The notes below the pieces were generated by a model, which was not told the DNA's origin, searched no databases, and worked only from the letters and a program-made list of their open reading frames with translations. A stretch of DNA of 64,000 nucleotides from Cognataquiflexum aquatile (GTDB lineage: Bacteria > Bacteroidota > Bacteroidia > Cytophagales > Cyclobacteriaceae): NCBI RefSeq assembly GCF_003316845.1, contig NZ_QMIK01000001.1, forward strand, positions 1,240,001 to 1,304,000, given 5' to 3'. The position numbers were made by a program, and so were the translations under genes. Positions 48,089 through 57,663 of the stretch are shown one piece after another. Positions within the stretch are counted from its first letter, which is position 1. Each line of letters begins with the position of its first letter.

Positions 48089-49741
48089 TCAGGGCATGAC
48101 ATCAATGACTTCTTTCTTTTGGTGCTTCCAATGGATAACCGAACTCCCCAAATTGTCCAAGCAGGAAATTACCTGTTTGATGACATTGTTAAGGGTAGAA
48201 ACAGGAAATTCCAAATCACTGGATTTGAGCTCGGCATACAAATCAGAAATCCATGTTTTATATTGTTTTGAGTTTTCCGTGATCCAGTTTGGTTCTGATT
48301 CGGGGGTTTTTTCCAATTTCTTATAGGAGTTCAGTTTTTCAAGGTATTCCATGATGTAAGATTTGATTTTGCCATGTAGCGACACGACCACGCGGTCCTC
48401 CTCGTCTTCCATATCACGGATGTTGTGCATGACATCCTTGATATCTTTGGCGGCAAAAACCATTGTCCTAAGGGACAACATCAGGGAGGTAAGTTTTTGG
48501 GCTTCCCTTTCACTGAGAAATTCTTCCTGGAGCAGGATATGGTATTTGGTAATCTCGTCTTCGAGTTTTTTGATGCGGTCATACTCTTCGAGCAAATCCA
48601 ATGGCTGGTACAGAATTTTTCTCCAGATGGAGTTGTTGTTTTCCTCCAAATCCCCGTTTTCCAGGACGTTCAAAATGAAATTCACCGTAGAATCATAGGC
48701 CAGCAATATTTCTTTCTCCAATGCCTCCAATGCCACAGAGGGGAGTTTTGGGCTCACGTTTTTGATGAATTTGGATAATCCCAATGGTTCATCTTTCTTG
48801 AAAAGCTTTTTGAGCAATCTTTCCAAATGGCTGATGAAAGGATAAAACAAGACTATTCCCACCGCATTGAGGAAGGTATTGAAAAGGACCAGTTCCATCA
48901 ATGGATCCCTGATAGAAAATACCTTCATGGTAAACTGGAGTATCCAGTCTAAGAAAATAAACACCAAAGTACCAGTCACCAAATTGAATAGAAAATGGGA
49001 AAGTGCAAGCCTTTTCTTGTCCGCTGTCCCGCCAAAAGATCCTATGCCAAGGGTTATGGTGGTACCGATATTGGCCCCAATTACCATGGCAGCGCCTTCG
49101 GTAAGTCCTATCATGCCGGCATTCATGGTACTAAGAACAATTACTATAGCCGCAGAACTTGATTGGATCACGGCTGTAAGGACCAACCCTACAATTAGGA
49201 AAATCCAGGCGCCATAACCTTTAAAAATATCCAAATCCATCCCTTGGGCAATAGCTTCAATAGAGGATTTCATAAAATCCAGCCCTAAGAACATCAATCC
49301 AAAACCGATTGAAAAGGCTCCTATATTCTTAAGGTTTGGCCGGTTTTCGAAAATAAGAAACAGGAAGCTTCCTATTCCCAAAAAAGGAAGTGAAAATGAT
49401 TCTACACTGAATTTGAAACCCAATGTAGCCACAATCCAGGCTGTGGCTGTAGTACCTAAGTTGGCCCCCAAGACGACTCCAATTGCATTTTTCAGATTTA
49501 ACACACCCGCACCCAAAAATGCCAAAACCATCAAAGTCACCAAAGAACTGCTTTGCAACAAAGCCGTAACAATTGTCCCAATCAAAATTCCTTTCCATGG
49601 TGCATTCGTGAAGCGGTGAAGCATCTGCCTGAATGAATTTCCGCCAAGTGCCTTGATCGCATTTTCAAGTTGAAAAATCCCCCAAAGGAAAATCCCTATC
49701 CCCGCAAAAAATTTCCAAAAGTCAAAGTCAACATGATCCAT
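48089..49741 (-). CDS. Na/Pi cotransporter family protein (NptA/YjbB-like) with PhoU-like tail
   Basis: A 550-residue inner-membrane protein. The duplicated transport core (about 1-320) contains two QSSS motifs, GTIVTALLQSSSLVTLMV and VLTAVIQSSSAAIVIVL, each followed by GANLGTT/GANIGTT, as in sodium-dependent phosphate transporters. From about 340 the protein is soluble and helical (EKEILLAYDSTVNFILNVLENGDLEENN), resembling PhoU. Direction of phosphate movement is not certain in bacterial members; some export phosphate. It is monocistronic, convergent with usp, with TATATTTG (minus strand, 49766-49759) just upstream. Confidence 0.92.
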   Translation of the reverse strand: MDHVDFDFWKFFAGIGIFLWGIFQLENAIKALGGNSFRQMLHRFTNAPWKGILIGTIVTALLQSSSLVTLMVLAFLGAGVLNLKNAIGVVLGANLGTTATAWIVATLGFKFSVESFSLPFLGIGSFLFLIFENRPNLKNIGAFSIGFGLMFLGLDFMKSSIEAIAQGMDLDIFKGYGAWIFLIVGLVLTAVIQSSSAAIVIVLSTMNAGMIGLTEGAAMVIGANIGTTITLGIGSFGGTADKKRLALSHFLFNLVTGTLVFIFLDWILQFTMKVFSIRDPLMELVLFNTFLNAVGIVLFYPFISHLERLLKKLFKKDEPLGLSKFIKNVSPKLPSVALEALEKEILLAYDSTVNFILNVLENGDLEENNNSIWRKILYQPLDLLEEYDRIKKLEDEITKYHILLQEEFLSEREAQKLTSLMLSLRTMVFAAKDIKDVMHNIRDMEDEEDRVVVSLHGKIKSYIMEYLEKLNSYKKLEKTPESEPNWITENSKQYKTWISDLYAELKSSDLEFPVSTLNNVIKQVISCLDNLGSSVIHWKHQKKEVIDVMP

Positions 49742-49758
49742 AACCTTACAGCCTTAAA

Positions 49759-49766
49759 CAAATATA
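49759..49766 (-). promoter_or_regulatory. Candidate -7 element for the Na/Pi transporter gene
   Basis: Minus-strand TATATTTG matches TAnnTTTG exactly, 17 bases before the ATG; an ATTG lies 14 bases upstream, shorter than usual spacing. Confidence 0.3.
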
Positions 49767-49793
49767 GAAAGCAAGATTGACAATAAGAATGAT

Positions 49794-50357
49794 TTATGAC
49801 CCAGGCCGTTTTTTAAATTTTTTGATGATTCTAGGTAAATACCAAAGAAAAAAGCCTGTAAAACATAGCAGTAATAGCCCGGTAGAAGTCAGGGTACTGT
49901 AGGTGATTTTGGAAATTTCGGCATCAGATACCATCAAAAAATCAAAAATGCTTCCGTCATGGATTTTTTCAATCAAGTCCGAGTTTCTTTGGCTGACTGA
50001 AAGTATCTCTCCCGAATAGCCATCTACCTGGATCTCTGTAAAATGCCTTTTGAAGACAATCTTGGCAATCCCCTTATCTGGTCTGACATCCACCCTGTCG
50101 ATCAGGTCACTTTTGCCCAGGCTGTCTCTTGCGAATGTTTGCCCGATCTCCATCATTCTCTCCAAGGGAATCCAATTTGAAGGACTCTCAACTTTCGAAG
50201 TTTGGGTTTTGGGTATCAGGCCAAATTCTTTTTTCCAAGCCAAAAGAATAGCCGTAATGCCAATGACAACAAGGAAAAACACAAGGACTATACTTATCCA
50301 TTTGTGTATTCGCCTGTAGATTCTCGCTTTTCCGGCTACTTGGGAAATTTTACTCAT
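49794..50357 (-). CDS. PepSY-associated membrane protein
   Basis: A 187-residue protein with a helix at about 18-45 (IHKWISIVLVFFLVVIGITAILLAW), a periplasmic PepSY-like segment (about 60-135, RVDVRPDKGIAKIVFKRHFTEIQVDGYSGEILSVSQRNSDLIEKIHDG) and a C-terminal helix (about 155-177). The arrangement RIHKWxxIxL, PepSY and WYLPRIIKKFKK at the end is that of the PepSY-TM family, whose longer relatives are iron-uptake-linked reductases. This short form probably has a structural or redox role in the inner membrane. It is a single gene; 50358-50683 upstream holds no other gene that I can see. Confidence 0.82.
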   Translation of the reverse strand: MSKISQVAGKARIYRRIHKWISIVLVFFLVVIGITAILLAWKKEFGLIPKTQTSKVESPSNWIPLERMMEIGQTFARDSLGKSDLIDRVDVRPDKGIAKIVFKRHFTEIQVDGYSGEILSVSQRNSDLIEKIHDGSIFDFLMVSDAEISKITYSTLTSTGLLLLCFTGFFLWYLPRIIKKFKKRPGS

Positions 50358-50683
50358 TTACATTTATTTTCGGCGAAAATAATTAAAATCAAGACAGGTG
50401 AGTCTTATTTTTTTCAAGCGGTTTCTTGAAGGAAAGACGAAACACAGTTTCCAGAAAATTATTGGAATTTGAATACCAGCAAGACCTCAAAATTCTGCGA
50501 TTATTCTTCCGATATTATTAATTTCAGAACATTAAAAGGAACTCATTTTGTTAGAAAATTCACCCTGTAAAATCCTTTTGGTTAATATTTAATCAGAAAA
50601 GTTTATGGGCGACAAGAATAAAAAAACTATTCAGGGCCTATACCTCTTTGTTTCATTTTCGTAGAAATCAAAAAAAGCAAATT

Positions 50684-51736
50684 TTGAAAAAGGCAGTCTT
50701 TATTTTTCTTATTCTCAGTTTTTTGACTGTAAATGCAGAAGCGCAGGTCAGCTCTCACAAGATAGGGCTGGAAAGTCAATACGGATGGATAATTGCCCAT
50801 AATCCTGAACTCCAGGACCTGGCTTCCAGCCGACCCATTTCTCTAAATCTATCTTCCCAATGGATGAGAACAACCCGTAAAAACTGGGAAGCCTGCAATT
50901 GCTTTCATTATTTGGGGCTGAATCTATCAGTCGTAGATTTTCAAAATCCCGAAGAGTTAGGGCAAGCCTGGAATCTTTCAGGTAATTTTGAACCATACCT
51001 TTTCCGAACTGACAGGTGGTCGGCGAGTCTTTCTACGGGAATGGGGGTAAGCTACCTTACCCGGATTTATGACCCTATCGAAAATCCAAGGAATACCTTC
51101 TTTAGTGCTCCGATCAGTTTTTTACTTTTTATTGCGCCAAAACTTTCCTTTGAACTTAGCCATCATTGGGAATTGCAGGCCTCATTTTCATATAACCACA
51201 TTTCCAATGGGGGACAAAGTCAGCCAAATCGGGGGATGAACTATCCGATGCTGGGATTGGGAGTTGTTCATTACACCCGAAAAGCCGATTTACCGAGCTA
51301 TGAAAAAAGCCCTCTCTCGAACAAATGGTCTATTTATGCAGACTTAGGATTCAACACACGGGACTCTGACAATGGAAACCGTCAACCAAACTTTACCCTT
51401 GCTGGAGGTACTTACCGTAAATTTACTGGAATAATAGGCTTGGGAGGAGGAATTGAGATCGCTAAGGACTTTTCACTGCCAATCCAAGAAAGCGGAATAG
51501 AGGCTGTGATTCCAGGAATCTTTTTGGAGAATCATTTCCTATTTGGAAAATTTGATTTCAGTCAACGCATGGTCAAGTACATGTCCAAACCAATGGGTTA
51601 TCAAGAGGATAGGGAGTTTTACCAGCGGTATACATTGAATTACATGACGGGAAAAAATATCCGAATTGGAGCCGGACTTAAGGCCCATGGGCATATAGCT
51701 GACTATATGGATTTTAGAGTTGGTTGGGTTTTTTAA
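50684..51736 (+). CDS. PagL-like lipid A deacylase / acyloxyacyl hydrolase family outer-membrane protein
   Basis: About 350 residues. No ATG suits; a TTG at 50684 opens a normal signal peptide (KKAVFIFLILSFLTVNAEA), while the frame to 50648 also begins with TTG. The mature protein is strand-rich, and SFSYNHISNGGQSQPNRGMNYPMLGLGVVHY (around residues 170-200) has the His-x-Ser active-site motif of PagL with a following NxG...P block. PagL removes the 3-O acyl chain of lipid A and blunts innate sensing. The protein is about twice as long as classical PagL, with extra strands at the C terminus, so the catalytic Glu cannot be named. It converges on the HMG-CoA lyase operon. Confidence 0.72.
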   Translation: MKKAVFIFLILSFLTVNAEAQVSSHKIGLESQYGWIIAHNPELQDLASSRPISLNLSSQWMRTTRKNWEACNCFHYLGLNLSVVDFQNPEELGQAWNLSGNFEPYLFRTDRWSASLSTGMGVSYLTRIYDPIENPRNTFFSAPISFLLFIAPKLSFELSHHWELQASFSYNHISNGGQSQPNRGMNYPMLGLGVVHYTRKADLPSYEKSPLSNKWSIYADLGFNTRDSDNGNRQPNFTLAGGTYRKFTGIIGLGGGIEIAKDFSLPIQESGIEAVIPGIFLENHFLFGKFDFSQRMVKYMSKPMGYQEDREFYQRYTLNYMTGKNIRIGAGLKAHGHIADYMDFRVGWVF

Positions 51737-51740
51737 AAAA

Positions 51741-51766
51741 CTTGTTCTTTTGAATAAAAGAACAAG
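51741..51766 (-). terminator. Terminator of the metH-metF-HMG-CoA lyase operon
   Basis: CTTGTTCTTTT (51741-51751), loop GAAT, AAAAGAACAAG (51756-51766). On the minus strand it is followed by six T; it lies 18 bases after the lyase stop. Confidence 0.75.
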
Positions 51767-51783
51767 GCCTATAATCTCCCAAT

Positions 51784-52632
51784 TCAATGAAACACAACCT
51801 TGGCAAGTTTCATCGCTACCGCAAATTCCATCCTGTTGAGGTCCAGTTCATACCCTTCCTGTTCCAAAATCCTTATCAGAGATTCCGTGGCCACATTGCC
51901 CACAAGGTCATCTTTGGCCATGGGGCAGCCTCCAAATCCCAATACCGCACTGTCAAACCGCAAACATCCGGCTTTCAATGCCGCTGTGATTTTGGATGAA
52001 AGCTGTTCGGGATGGGTATGTAAATGCATCCCAAACTCAATTTTAGGATAGGAATGAGAACTGATCGCATACAGTTCTGAGATCAGTGTCGGCTCCGCAG
52101 TACCGACGGTATCGGCAAAAGAGATGATTTTGATACCCATTTGATCCAAATTCCTGACAAATTCTGCTACCAAATCAGGGGAGTAAGCATCGCCGTAAGG
52201 ATTTCCAAAACCCATACTGAGGTAGGTGACCAAGGTTTTGCCTTTGGTTTCACAGAGATTTTGGATTTCTTCTACCGCTTCCAAAGCTTCAGAAATTGAC
52301 TTGTTGATATTGCGCTGTTGGAAAGTCTCTGAAAGGGAAAGGGGAAAACCCAGGTAATCGATTTCTTCAAAATGGGAAGCGTCTTCCGCTCCCCTAACGT
52401 TTGCAACGATGGCAAGAAGTTTGGATTTGGTTCCAAATAGGTCAAGCTGCTCCAAAACATCTGCCGTATCTCTCATTTGGGGTATAGCTTTAGGGCTGAC
52501 AAAGCTTCCAAAGTCAATGGTATCAAACCCCACCTGTAGCAGTTGGTTGATATAAGCAGCTTTAATAGAAGTATCTATGAACTCCGCCCGGCCCTGCATG
52601 GCATCACGGGGACATTCTACTAATTTGATCAT
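51784..52632 (-). CDS. Hydroxymethylglutaryl-CoA lyase
   Basis: A 282-residue TIM-barrel lyase of the HMGL/DRE-TIM family, splitting HMG-CoA to acetoacetate and acetyl-CoA at the end of leucine breakdown. VECPRDAMQG at the N terminus replaces the usual xGPRDGLQ, FVSPKAIPQM, DTVGTAEP and the catalytic-cysteine loop GFGGCPMAKDDLVGNVATE are conserved. HTH metal ligands are in FGMHLHTHPEQ. The gene begins 22 bases after the metF stop on the same strand, so it is probably read from the riboswitch-controlled methionine operon. CoA transferase genes at 37563-39107 could use the acetoacetate. Confidence 0.9.
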   Translation of the reverse strand: MIKLVECPRDAMQGRAEFIDTSIKAAYINQLLQVGFDTIDFGSFVSPKAIPQMRDTADVLEQLDLFGTKSKLLAIVANVRGAEDASHFEEIDYLGFPLSLSETFQQRNINKSISEALEAVEEIQNLCETKGKTLVTYLSMGFGNPYGDAYSPDLVAEFVRNLDQMGIKIISFADTVGTAEPTLISELYAISSHSYPKIEFGMHLHTHPEQLSSKITAALKAGCLRFDSAVLGFGGCPMAKDDLVGNVATESLIRILEQEGYELDLNRMEFAVAMKLAKVVFH

Positions 52633-52654
52633 GCCACGAATGTAGCAAAATCCC

Positions 52655-53608
52655 TCAAAAGACTTCTTTGGCTATTTTATAAGTGGCGTCAGCTTTACTC
52701 ATGGTGTAATAATGCAATACTTCCACGCCGTTTGCTACCAGTTCTTTGCTTTGCTGAATAGCCCATGCTATGCCTACTTCTTTGACTTCGGTATTTGTTT
52801 TACACTTATCCAGTTCATCCATCAGGGCATCAGGCATATCAAGGAAAAAAGTCCTTGGCAACATTCCGATCTGCCCCAAAGTGGTGATCGGCTTTAACCC
52901 CGGAATGATAGGAACGGTGATTCCCAAGGCCCTCACATTCTTCACAAAATCAAAATATTTTTGGTTGTCAAAAAACATTTGGGTAACTATATATTCGGCA
53001 CCGGCATCTATTTTTTCCTTCAGATGCTTCAAGTCAAATTTCATATTGGGAGCCTCAAAGTGCTTTTCAGGATACCCTCCTACCCCTACACAAAAATCAG
53101 TATGGAAACCGGTTTCTGTCTCTTCATGCAAATACCGTCCATGGTTCATCCCCACGATCTGCTTGACCAGATCCTTGGTAAATTCATGTCCATTGGGCTC
53201 AGGCCTGAATGTTCCCTCGTTTTTTGGGGCATCACCTCTCAGAGCCAACACATTCTGAACACCAATAAAATTGAGATCAATGAGGGCGTTTTCAGTTTCC
53301 TCTTTGGTAAACCCTCCACAAAGCAAATGGGGTACGGCATCTACTTTGAATCTATTCATCAAGGCTGCACAAATCCCGACGGTACCCGGACGCTTTTTGG
53401 TACTTACTTTTTCCAAAAGCCCGTTGGGATGCTTTTTATAAATAAACTCTTCCCTATGATAAGTCACATCCACAAAAGGTGGCTTGAATTCCATCAATGG
53501 CTCTATCCCTATACAAAGTTCATTTAAACTCTGTCCCTTCAATGGGGGTAAAATTTCAAAAGAAAACAGGGTTTTTTTCGCCTGTTCTATATGTTCAGTG
53601 ATTTTCAT
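52655..53608 (-). CDS. metF: Methylenetetrahydrofolate reductase
   Basis: A 317-residue FAD enzyme making 5-methyl-THF, the methyl donor for MetH. I start at ATG 53608 ([25 protein letters not shown]), whose ATGA overlaps the metH stop by 4 bases; a longer frame to 53665 lies inside metH. Conserved blocks are FSFEILPP with the catalytic Glu, [37 protein letters not shown] and [17 protein letters not shown]. Size is that of the single-domain bacterial enzyme. Translation coupling with metH makes sense because they catalyse successive steps. Confidence 0.96.
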   Translation of the reverse strand: MKITEHIEQAKKTLFSFEILPPLKGQSLNELCIGIEPLMEFKPPFVDVTYHREEFIYKKHPNGLLEKVSTKKRPGTVGICAALMNRFKVDAVPHLLCGGFTKEETENALIDLNFIGVQNVLALRGDAPKNEGTFRPEPNGHEFTKDLVKQIVGMNHGRYLHEETETGFHTDFCVGVGGYPEKHFEAPNMKFDLKHLKEKIDAGAEYIVTQMFFDNQKYFDFVKNVRALGITVPIIPGLKPITTLGQIGMLPRTFFLDMPDALMDELDKCKTNTEVKEVGIAWAIQQSKELVANGVEVLHYYTMSKADATYKIAKEVF

Positions 53609-56319
53609 GTAGTTTTTTCTTGAACTTGTAACAATGGTGAGTAAGCTAAGTTTGGTGATAACCATCTTTCAGCCTGCCCCTTACTGACTCCTTTTCGTTT
53701 GCCATAATCTTCCACCTGATCTTCCCCTATTTTGCCCAGACCAAAATACTTGCTTTCAGGATGACCAAAGTAAAAACCACTTACTGAGGATGTCGGATAC
53801 ATCGCATAACTATCGGTTAGGGTAATTCCGATACTTTTCTCCACCTGCATCAAATCAAAAAGCGTCTTTTTCTCGGAATGTTCAGGACAAGCAGGATATC
53901 CCGGTGCCGGTCGGATTCCTTGATATTCTTCCTTGATCAATGCTTCGTTTTCCAATATTTCTGACTTGGCATAGCCCCAAAGCTCTTTTCGGACGAGTTC
54001 ATGCAGATACTCAGCACCTGCTTCTGCAAGCCGGTCTGCCAACGCCTTGAGCATGATGTCATGGTAATCATCGTGGTTTTTTTGGAATTCCTCCAGTTTG
54101 GATTCAATTCCCCAACCGGCAGTCACCGCAAATCCGCCCATATAATCTGTTTTGGAAGGATGGATATAATCCACCAAAGACCTGTTGGGAACACCTTTCC
54201 CCTTTTTGCCCTGCTGACGAAGGAAATGGAAGTTGAAGCCGGTCTCAATTCCTTTGGAAAGGACAGCTACATCTTCCCCATTTCTTTTGACAGGAAACAA
54301 ATTCACTATTGCTTTGGCCTGCAGCCATTTTTCAGCAATCACCTGATCGAGCATCTTGTTGGCTTCATCAAATAGTTTTTTCGCCTCATTTCCCACTACC
54401 TCATCATCAAAGATTTTGGGATACCTTCCTGTCAGCATCCAAGTGCTGAAAAACGGCGTCCAATCAATGTATTTTCTCAAAACCGACAAATCAAGATCAT
54501 GGAAAACCGTTTCTCCCAATTTAGCCGGAACCTCAGGTTCATAATGCTCCCAATCGATATAAACCGGATTGGCTTTGGCTTCCTCATAAGTAACAAGCTG
54601 TTTCACCTGTTGCTTTGCCTCATGCTCAACCCGCAACTGCCTATAGGTTTCCTTGATCTGTTTGTGATAAGCTGTCTTGGTCTCTTCATTGATGGATTCT
54701 CCTGCAATCGGAACCGACTTGGAAGCGTCAGTCACATGGATGACGATCCCGCTGTAGACTGGATCAATTTTCACCGCAGTGTGGATTCTTGAAGTCGTAG
54801 CACCTCCGATCAACAATGGAATCTGCATTCCCTGACGCTCCATTTCGGAGGCCACATAGACCATTTCGTCCAGGGAAGGCGTGATCAGACCGCTCAATCC
54901 AATAATATCAACTTTATTTTTAATGGCCTCATCGATGATTTTCTGTGCGTCTACCATCACACCAAGGTCGATAATCTGATAGCTGTTGCAAGCCAAAACC
55001 ACCCCGACAATGTTTTTTCCGATATCGTGAACGTCCCCTTTGACAGTAGCCAAGAGGATTTTTTTGATGCTGCTTTGCTCGGCATTGTAATCCAAATCCC
55101 CGATTTTGGGCATAAATGGCTCCAAATAAGCAACGGCTTTTTTCATCACCCTTGCAGATTTCACTACTTGGGGAAGGAACATTTTGCCCTCACCAAATAA
55201 ATCCCCGACCACATTCATCCCGTCCATCAGAGGCCCTTCGATGACTTTGAGTGGGTTTTGGTATTTCAACCTAGCCTCTTCCGTATCTTCAATGACAAAG
55301 TCAATAATACCTTTGACCAATGCATGCTCTATCCTTTTTTCAACAGGAAATTCCCTCCAGGCTTCATTGACAATTTCTTTCTTTCCGGAAGCTTTTACAG
55401 TTTCTGCAAAAGCAAGCAATTGCTCGGTAGCATCTTCAGACCTATCAAAAAGGACATCTTCGACTCTTTGAAGCAAATCTTTTGGAATATCGTCATAGAC
55501 CTCAAGCATGGTTGGATTCACAATTCCCATATCCATCCCGTGACGAATGGCGTGGTAGAGGAAAGCGGCGTGCATGGCTTCCCTCACAGGATCATTGCCT
55601 CTGAAAGAAAAACTCACATTGCTTACACCGCCACTGACTTTGGCTCCCGGAAGATTTTGTTTGATCCATTGGGTGGCATGAAAAAAGTCAAGGGCGTTTT
55701 TCCTATGCTCGTCCATTCCGGTTGCAACAGGAAAGATATTCGGATCAAAAATGATGTCCTGAGGGTTGAATCTGACAATATTGACCAAAATATCATAGCT
55801 CCTCTTGCAAATATCTATCCGGCGCTGATAAGTATCGGCCTGACCTTTTTCATCAAAAGCCATGACCACCACCGCCGCACCAAATTTTTTGATGGTCTTG
55901 GCCTGATTGATAAATTCGGTTTCGCCATTCTTTAAACTGATCGAATTGACAATTCCTTTTCCTTGAATGCATTTGAGTCCGGCAAGAATTATCTCCCAAC
56001 GTGAACTGTCGATCATGATCGGAATCCTGCTGATTTCCGGTTCGGAAGCAATAAGGTTAAGAAACTTTTTCATAGCCACCACACCGTCAAGCATGCCTTC
56101 ATCCATGCAGACGTCCAATACCTGTGCGCCGCCTCTGACTTGATCCAATGCAATTCCAAGCGCTTCATCGTATTGGCCATTGAGAATCAGTCTGGCAAAT
56201 TTCTTTGACCCGGTGATATTTGTTCTTTCACCGACATTGACAAAATTGATTTCAGGAGTGAAAACCAACGGTTCCAGACCTGACAATTTCATGGCATTAT
56301 ATTTTTGAATTTTACTCAT
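53605..56319 (-). CDS. metH: Cobalamin-dependent methionine synthase, folate-, B12- and activation-domain part
   Basis: A 904-residue polypeptide holding the last three modules of MetH: methyl-THF binding (about 20-290, [16 protein letters not shown]), B12 binding (about 330-560) with His431 in [11 protein letters not shown] as the lower cobalt ligand and [12 protein letters not shown], and the SAM-dependent reactivation domain (about 600-904, with [15 protein letters not shown] and [20 protein letters not shown]). The homocysteine-methylating module is on the preceding gene, so the enzyme is split. I start at ATG 56319, whose ATGAGTAA overlaps the previous stop by 8 bases; ATG 56340 is inside that gene. 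It transfers methyl from methyl-THF to homocysteine. Confidence 0.96.
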   Translation of the reverse strand: MSKIQKYNAMKLSGLEPLVFTPEINFVNVGERTNITGSKKFARLILNGQYDEALGIALDQVRGGAQVLDVCMDEGMLDGVVAMKKFLNLIASEPEISRIPIMIDSSRWEIILAGLKCIQGKGIVNSISLKNGETEFINQAKTIKKFGAAVVVMAFDEKGQADTYQRRIDICKRSYDILVNIVRFNPQDIIFDPNIFPVATGMDEHRKNALDFFHATQWIKQNLPGAKVSGGVSNVSFSFRGNDPVREAMHAAFLYHAIRHGMDMGIVNPTMLEVYDDIPKDLLQRVEDVLFDRSEDATEQLLAFAETVKASGKKEIVNEAWREFPVEKRIEHALVKGIIDFVIEDTEEARLKYQNPLKVIEGPLMDGMNVVGDLFGEGKMFLPQVVKSARVMKKAVAYLEPFMPKIGDLDYNAEQSSIKKILLATVKGDVHDIGKNIVGVVLACNSYQIIDLGVMVDAQKIIDEAIKNKVDIIGLSGLITPSLDEMVYVASEMERQGMQIPLLIGGATTSRIHTAVKIDPVYSGIVIHVTDASKSVPIAGESINEETKTAYHKQIKETYRQLRVEHEAKQQVKQLVTYEEAKANPVYIDWEHYEPEVPAKLGETVFHDLDLSVLRKYIDWTPFFSTWMLTGRYPKIFDDEVVGNEAKKLFDEANKMLDQVIAEKWLQAKAIVNLFPVKRNGEDVAVLSKGIETGFNFHFLRQQGKKGKGVPNRSLVDYIHPSKTDYMGGFAVTAGWGIESKLEEFQKNHDDYHDIMLKALADRLAEAGAEYLHELVRKELWGYAKSEILENEALIKEEYQGIRPAPGYPACPEHSEKKTLFDLMQVEKSIGITLTDSYAMYPTSSVSGFYFGHPESKYFGLGKIGEDQVEDYGKRKGVSKGQAERWLSPNLAYSPLLQVQEKTT

Positions 56320-57355
56320 TTTCTGCTGTGACAATTTCAACCTTACGTGGGGCGTATTTTTCAGCCGCTTTGGCTATGGCAGCAATATGTTCGGGTGTCG
56401 TTCCGCAACAACCTCCCAAAATATTGACGTACCCTTCTTTCAAAAACTCCTCGATCTGCCCTGCCATTTCACTTGCCCCTTGATCGTATTGACCAAATTC
56501 ATTTGGCAAACCGGCATTGGGATAGGCAGAAACCAGAAATGGCGCATTGTCAGCCATAACTTTGAGGTAAGGTCTGAGCTCCTTGGCTCCAAGTGCACAA
56601 TTCAATCCTACACTGAAAAGCGGAACATGGGAAACTGAAATCAAAAATGCTTCCGTCGTCTGTCCTGAAAGCGTCCTTCCTGAGGCATCAGTTATGGTTC
56701 CTGAGATCATGATGGGAATGCCACCTTCCTCAGGATTCAACGGGATATTTCTTTCTTCAAAGACTTCCTGAATGGCGAAAAGAGCGGCTTTTGCATTGAG
56801 GGTATCAAAAATAGTTTCTACCAAAAGAATGTCTGATCCACCATCCAGCAATCCCCTTACCTGTTCTTTGTAAGCTTCAGACAACTGGTCAAACGTGATT
56901 GCCCGGTATCCCGGATCATTGACATCAGGAGAAAGAGATGCTGTTTTATTGGTCGGCCCCAATGCACCTGCCACAAAACGTGGTTTGTCCGGGTTTTTGG
57001 CGGTGAATTCATCAGCCACTTCGCGGGCAATTTTTGCAGATTGGAAATTGATCTCATAGGCTAAGTGCTGCAAACCATAATCTTCCTGTGCTATGGATGT
57101 CCCGCTAAATGTGTTGGTTTCAATGATGTCGGCCCCAACTTCCAAGTAAGCAGCATGGATAGATTTGATAACATCCGGTCTCGAAAGTGAGAGCAGGTCA
57201 TTGTTACCCTTCAATGGTTTGGGGTGATTTGCAAGTTCGGGTGTTCTAAAATCCTCCTCATTCAGCTTAAAACGCTGAATCATCGTGCCCATGGCACCAT
57301 CAAGGATAAGGATTTTTTTCTTGGCTAAGGAGAGTAATAACGCGGTTCTGTTCAT
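56312..57355 (-). CDS. metH: Homocysteine-binding part of split methionine synthase
   Basis: A 347-residue homocysteine S-methyltransferase domain. [21 protein letters not shown] begins the barrel; zinc ligands are the Cys in [13 protein letters not shown] and the pair in [11 protein letters not shown] near the C terminus. [17 protein letters not shown] and [19 protein letters not shown] are MetH-type blocks rather than those of BhmT or MmuM. As the first gene of the operon it should work with the 904-residue second part, which carries folate and B12 modules. Its message begins with a SAM-I riboswitch about 60 bases upstream. Confidence 0.94.
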   Translation of the reverse strand: MNRTALLLSLAKKKILILDGAMGTMIQRFKLNEEDFRTPELANHPKPLKGNNDLLSLSRPDVIKSIHAAYLEVGADIIETNTFSGTSIAQEDYGLQHLAYEINFQSAKIAREVADEFTAKNPDKPRFVAGALGPTNKTASLSPDVNDPGYRAITFDQLSEAYKEQVRGLLDGGSDILLVETIFDTLNAKAALFAIQEVFEERNIPLNPEEGGIPIMISGTITDASGRTLSGQTTEAFLISVSHVPLFSVGLNCALGAKELRPYLKVMADNAPFLVSAYPNAGLPNEFGQYDQGASEMAGQIEEFLKEGYVNILGGCCGTTPEHIAAIAKAAEKYAPRKVEIVTAENE

Positions 57356-57391
57356 GAATATGGAGTATCAAAAACTTATGCGAGCAAGAAC

Positions 57392-57416
57392 CGGAAAAAA
57401 GACTTTATTTTTTCCG
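57392..57416 (-). terminator. Hairpin of the metH riboswitch expression platform
   Basis: CGGAAAAAA (57392-57400) pairs with TTTTTTCCG (57408-57416), loop 7 bases, immediately after the aptamer's P1 3' strand on the minus strand. The T-run is in the 3' arm, not beyond it, so it may be a terminator or an anti-sequestering element. It is the obvious candidate for the regulatory switch. Confidence 0.5.
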
Positions 57417-57514
57417 CTCATCTTCTTCCGGCTTCTCCGGAATAGGAATTAGCACCTTGTTTATTCAGGTTGCCAAGACGTCATGGGGCCTTTCCCTCGG
57501 TCTTTCTCGATAAG
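57417..57514 (-). promoter_or_regulatory. SAM-I (S-box) riboswitch upstream of metH
   Basis: Read on the minus strand it has the full S-box consensus: CTTATCGAGA (from 57514), AGACCGAGGGAAAGGCCCC, GGCAACC, then GGTGCTAATTCC. P1 forms from CTTATC (57514-57509) and GATGAG (57422-57417); P4 is the hairpin CCGGAGAAGCCGG (57440-57428); P3 joins TTGGCAACC to GGTGCTAA. It should bind SAM and repress the metH-metF-lyase operon. It is the second S-box in this window. Confidence 0.95.
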
Positions 57515-57519
57515 CTGTT

Positions 57520-57527
57520 CAAATTTA
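57520..57527 (-). promoter_or_regulatory. Candidate -7 element of the metH leader
   Basis: Minus-strand TAAATTTG, an exact TAnnTTTG match, ends 6 bases before the first P1 base, so transcription would begin at the aptamer. No well-spaced upstream TTTG is seen. Confidence 0.45.
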
Positions 57528-57663
57528 AAAGCAATTCTTGGATTTTGTATTTTTTTATGGAGATTCTTTAATGGAATAGGTATATTTCTCACATTCCAAA
57601 ATTCAGACCAGATTACATTTCAAGAATTAATCACAAAACCTTAACCTCCTTTCCTACTATCTT

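Noticed and set aside
50648-50683. Longer N terminus of the PagL-like gene
   Set aside because: The added residues (FHFRRNQKKQI after a TTG) are strongly basic and precede a complete signal peptide that has its own TTG start at 50684.
52961-53527. 188-codon plus-strand open frame
   Set aside because: Antisense to metF, whose catalytic blocks are all present on the minus strand.
55258-55935. 225-codon plus-strand open frame
   Set aside because: Antisense to the 904-residue MetH part, inside its folate-binding domain; no independent evidence of coding.
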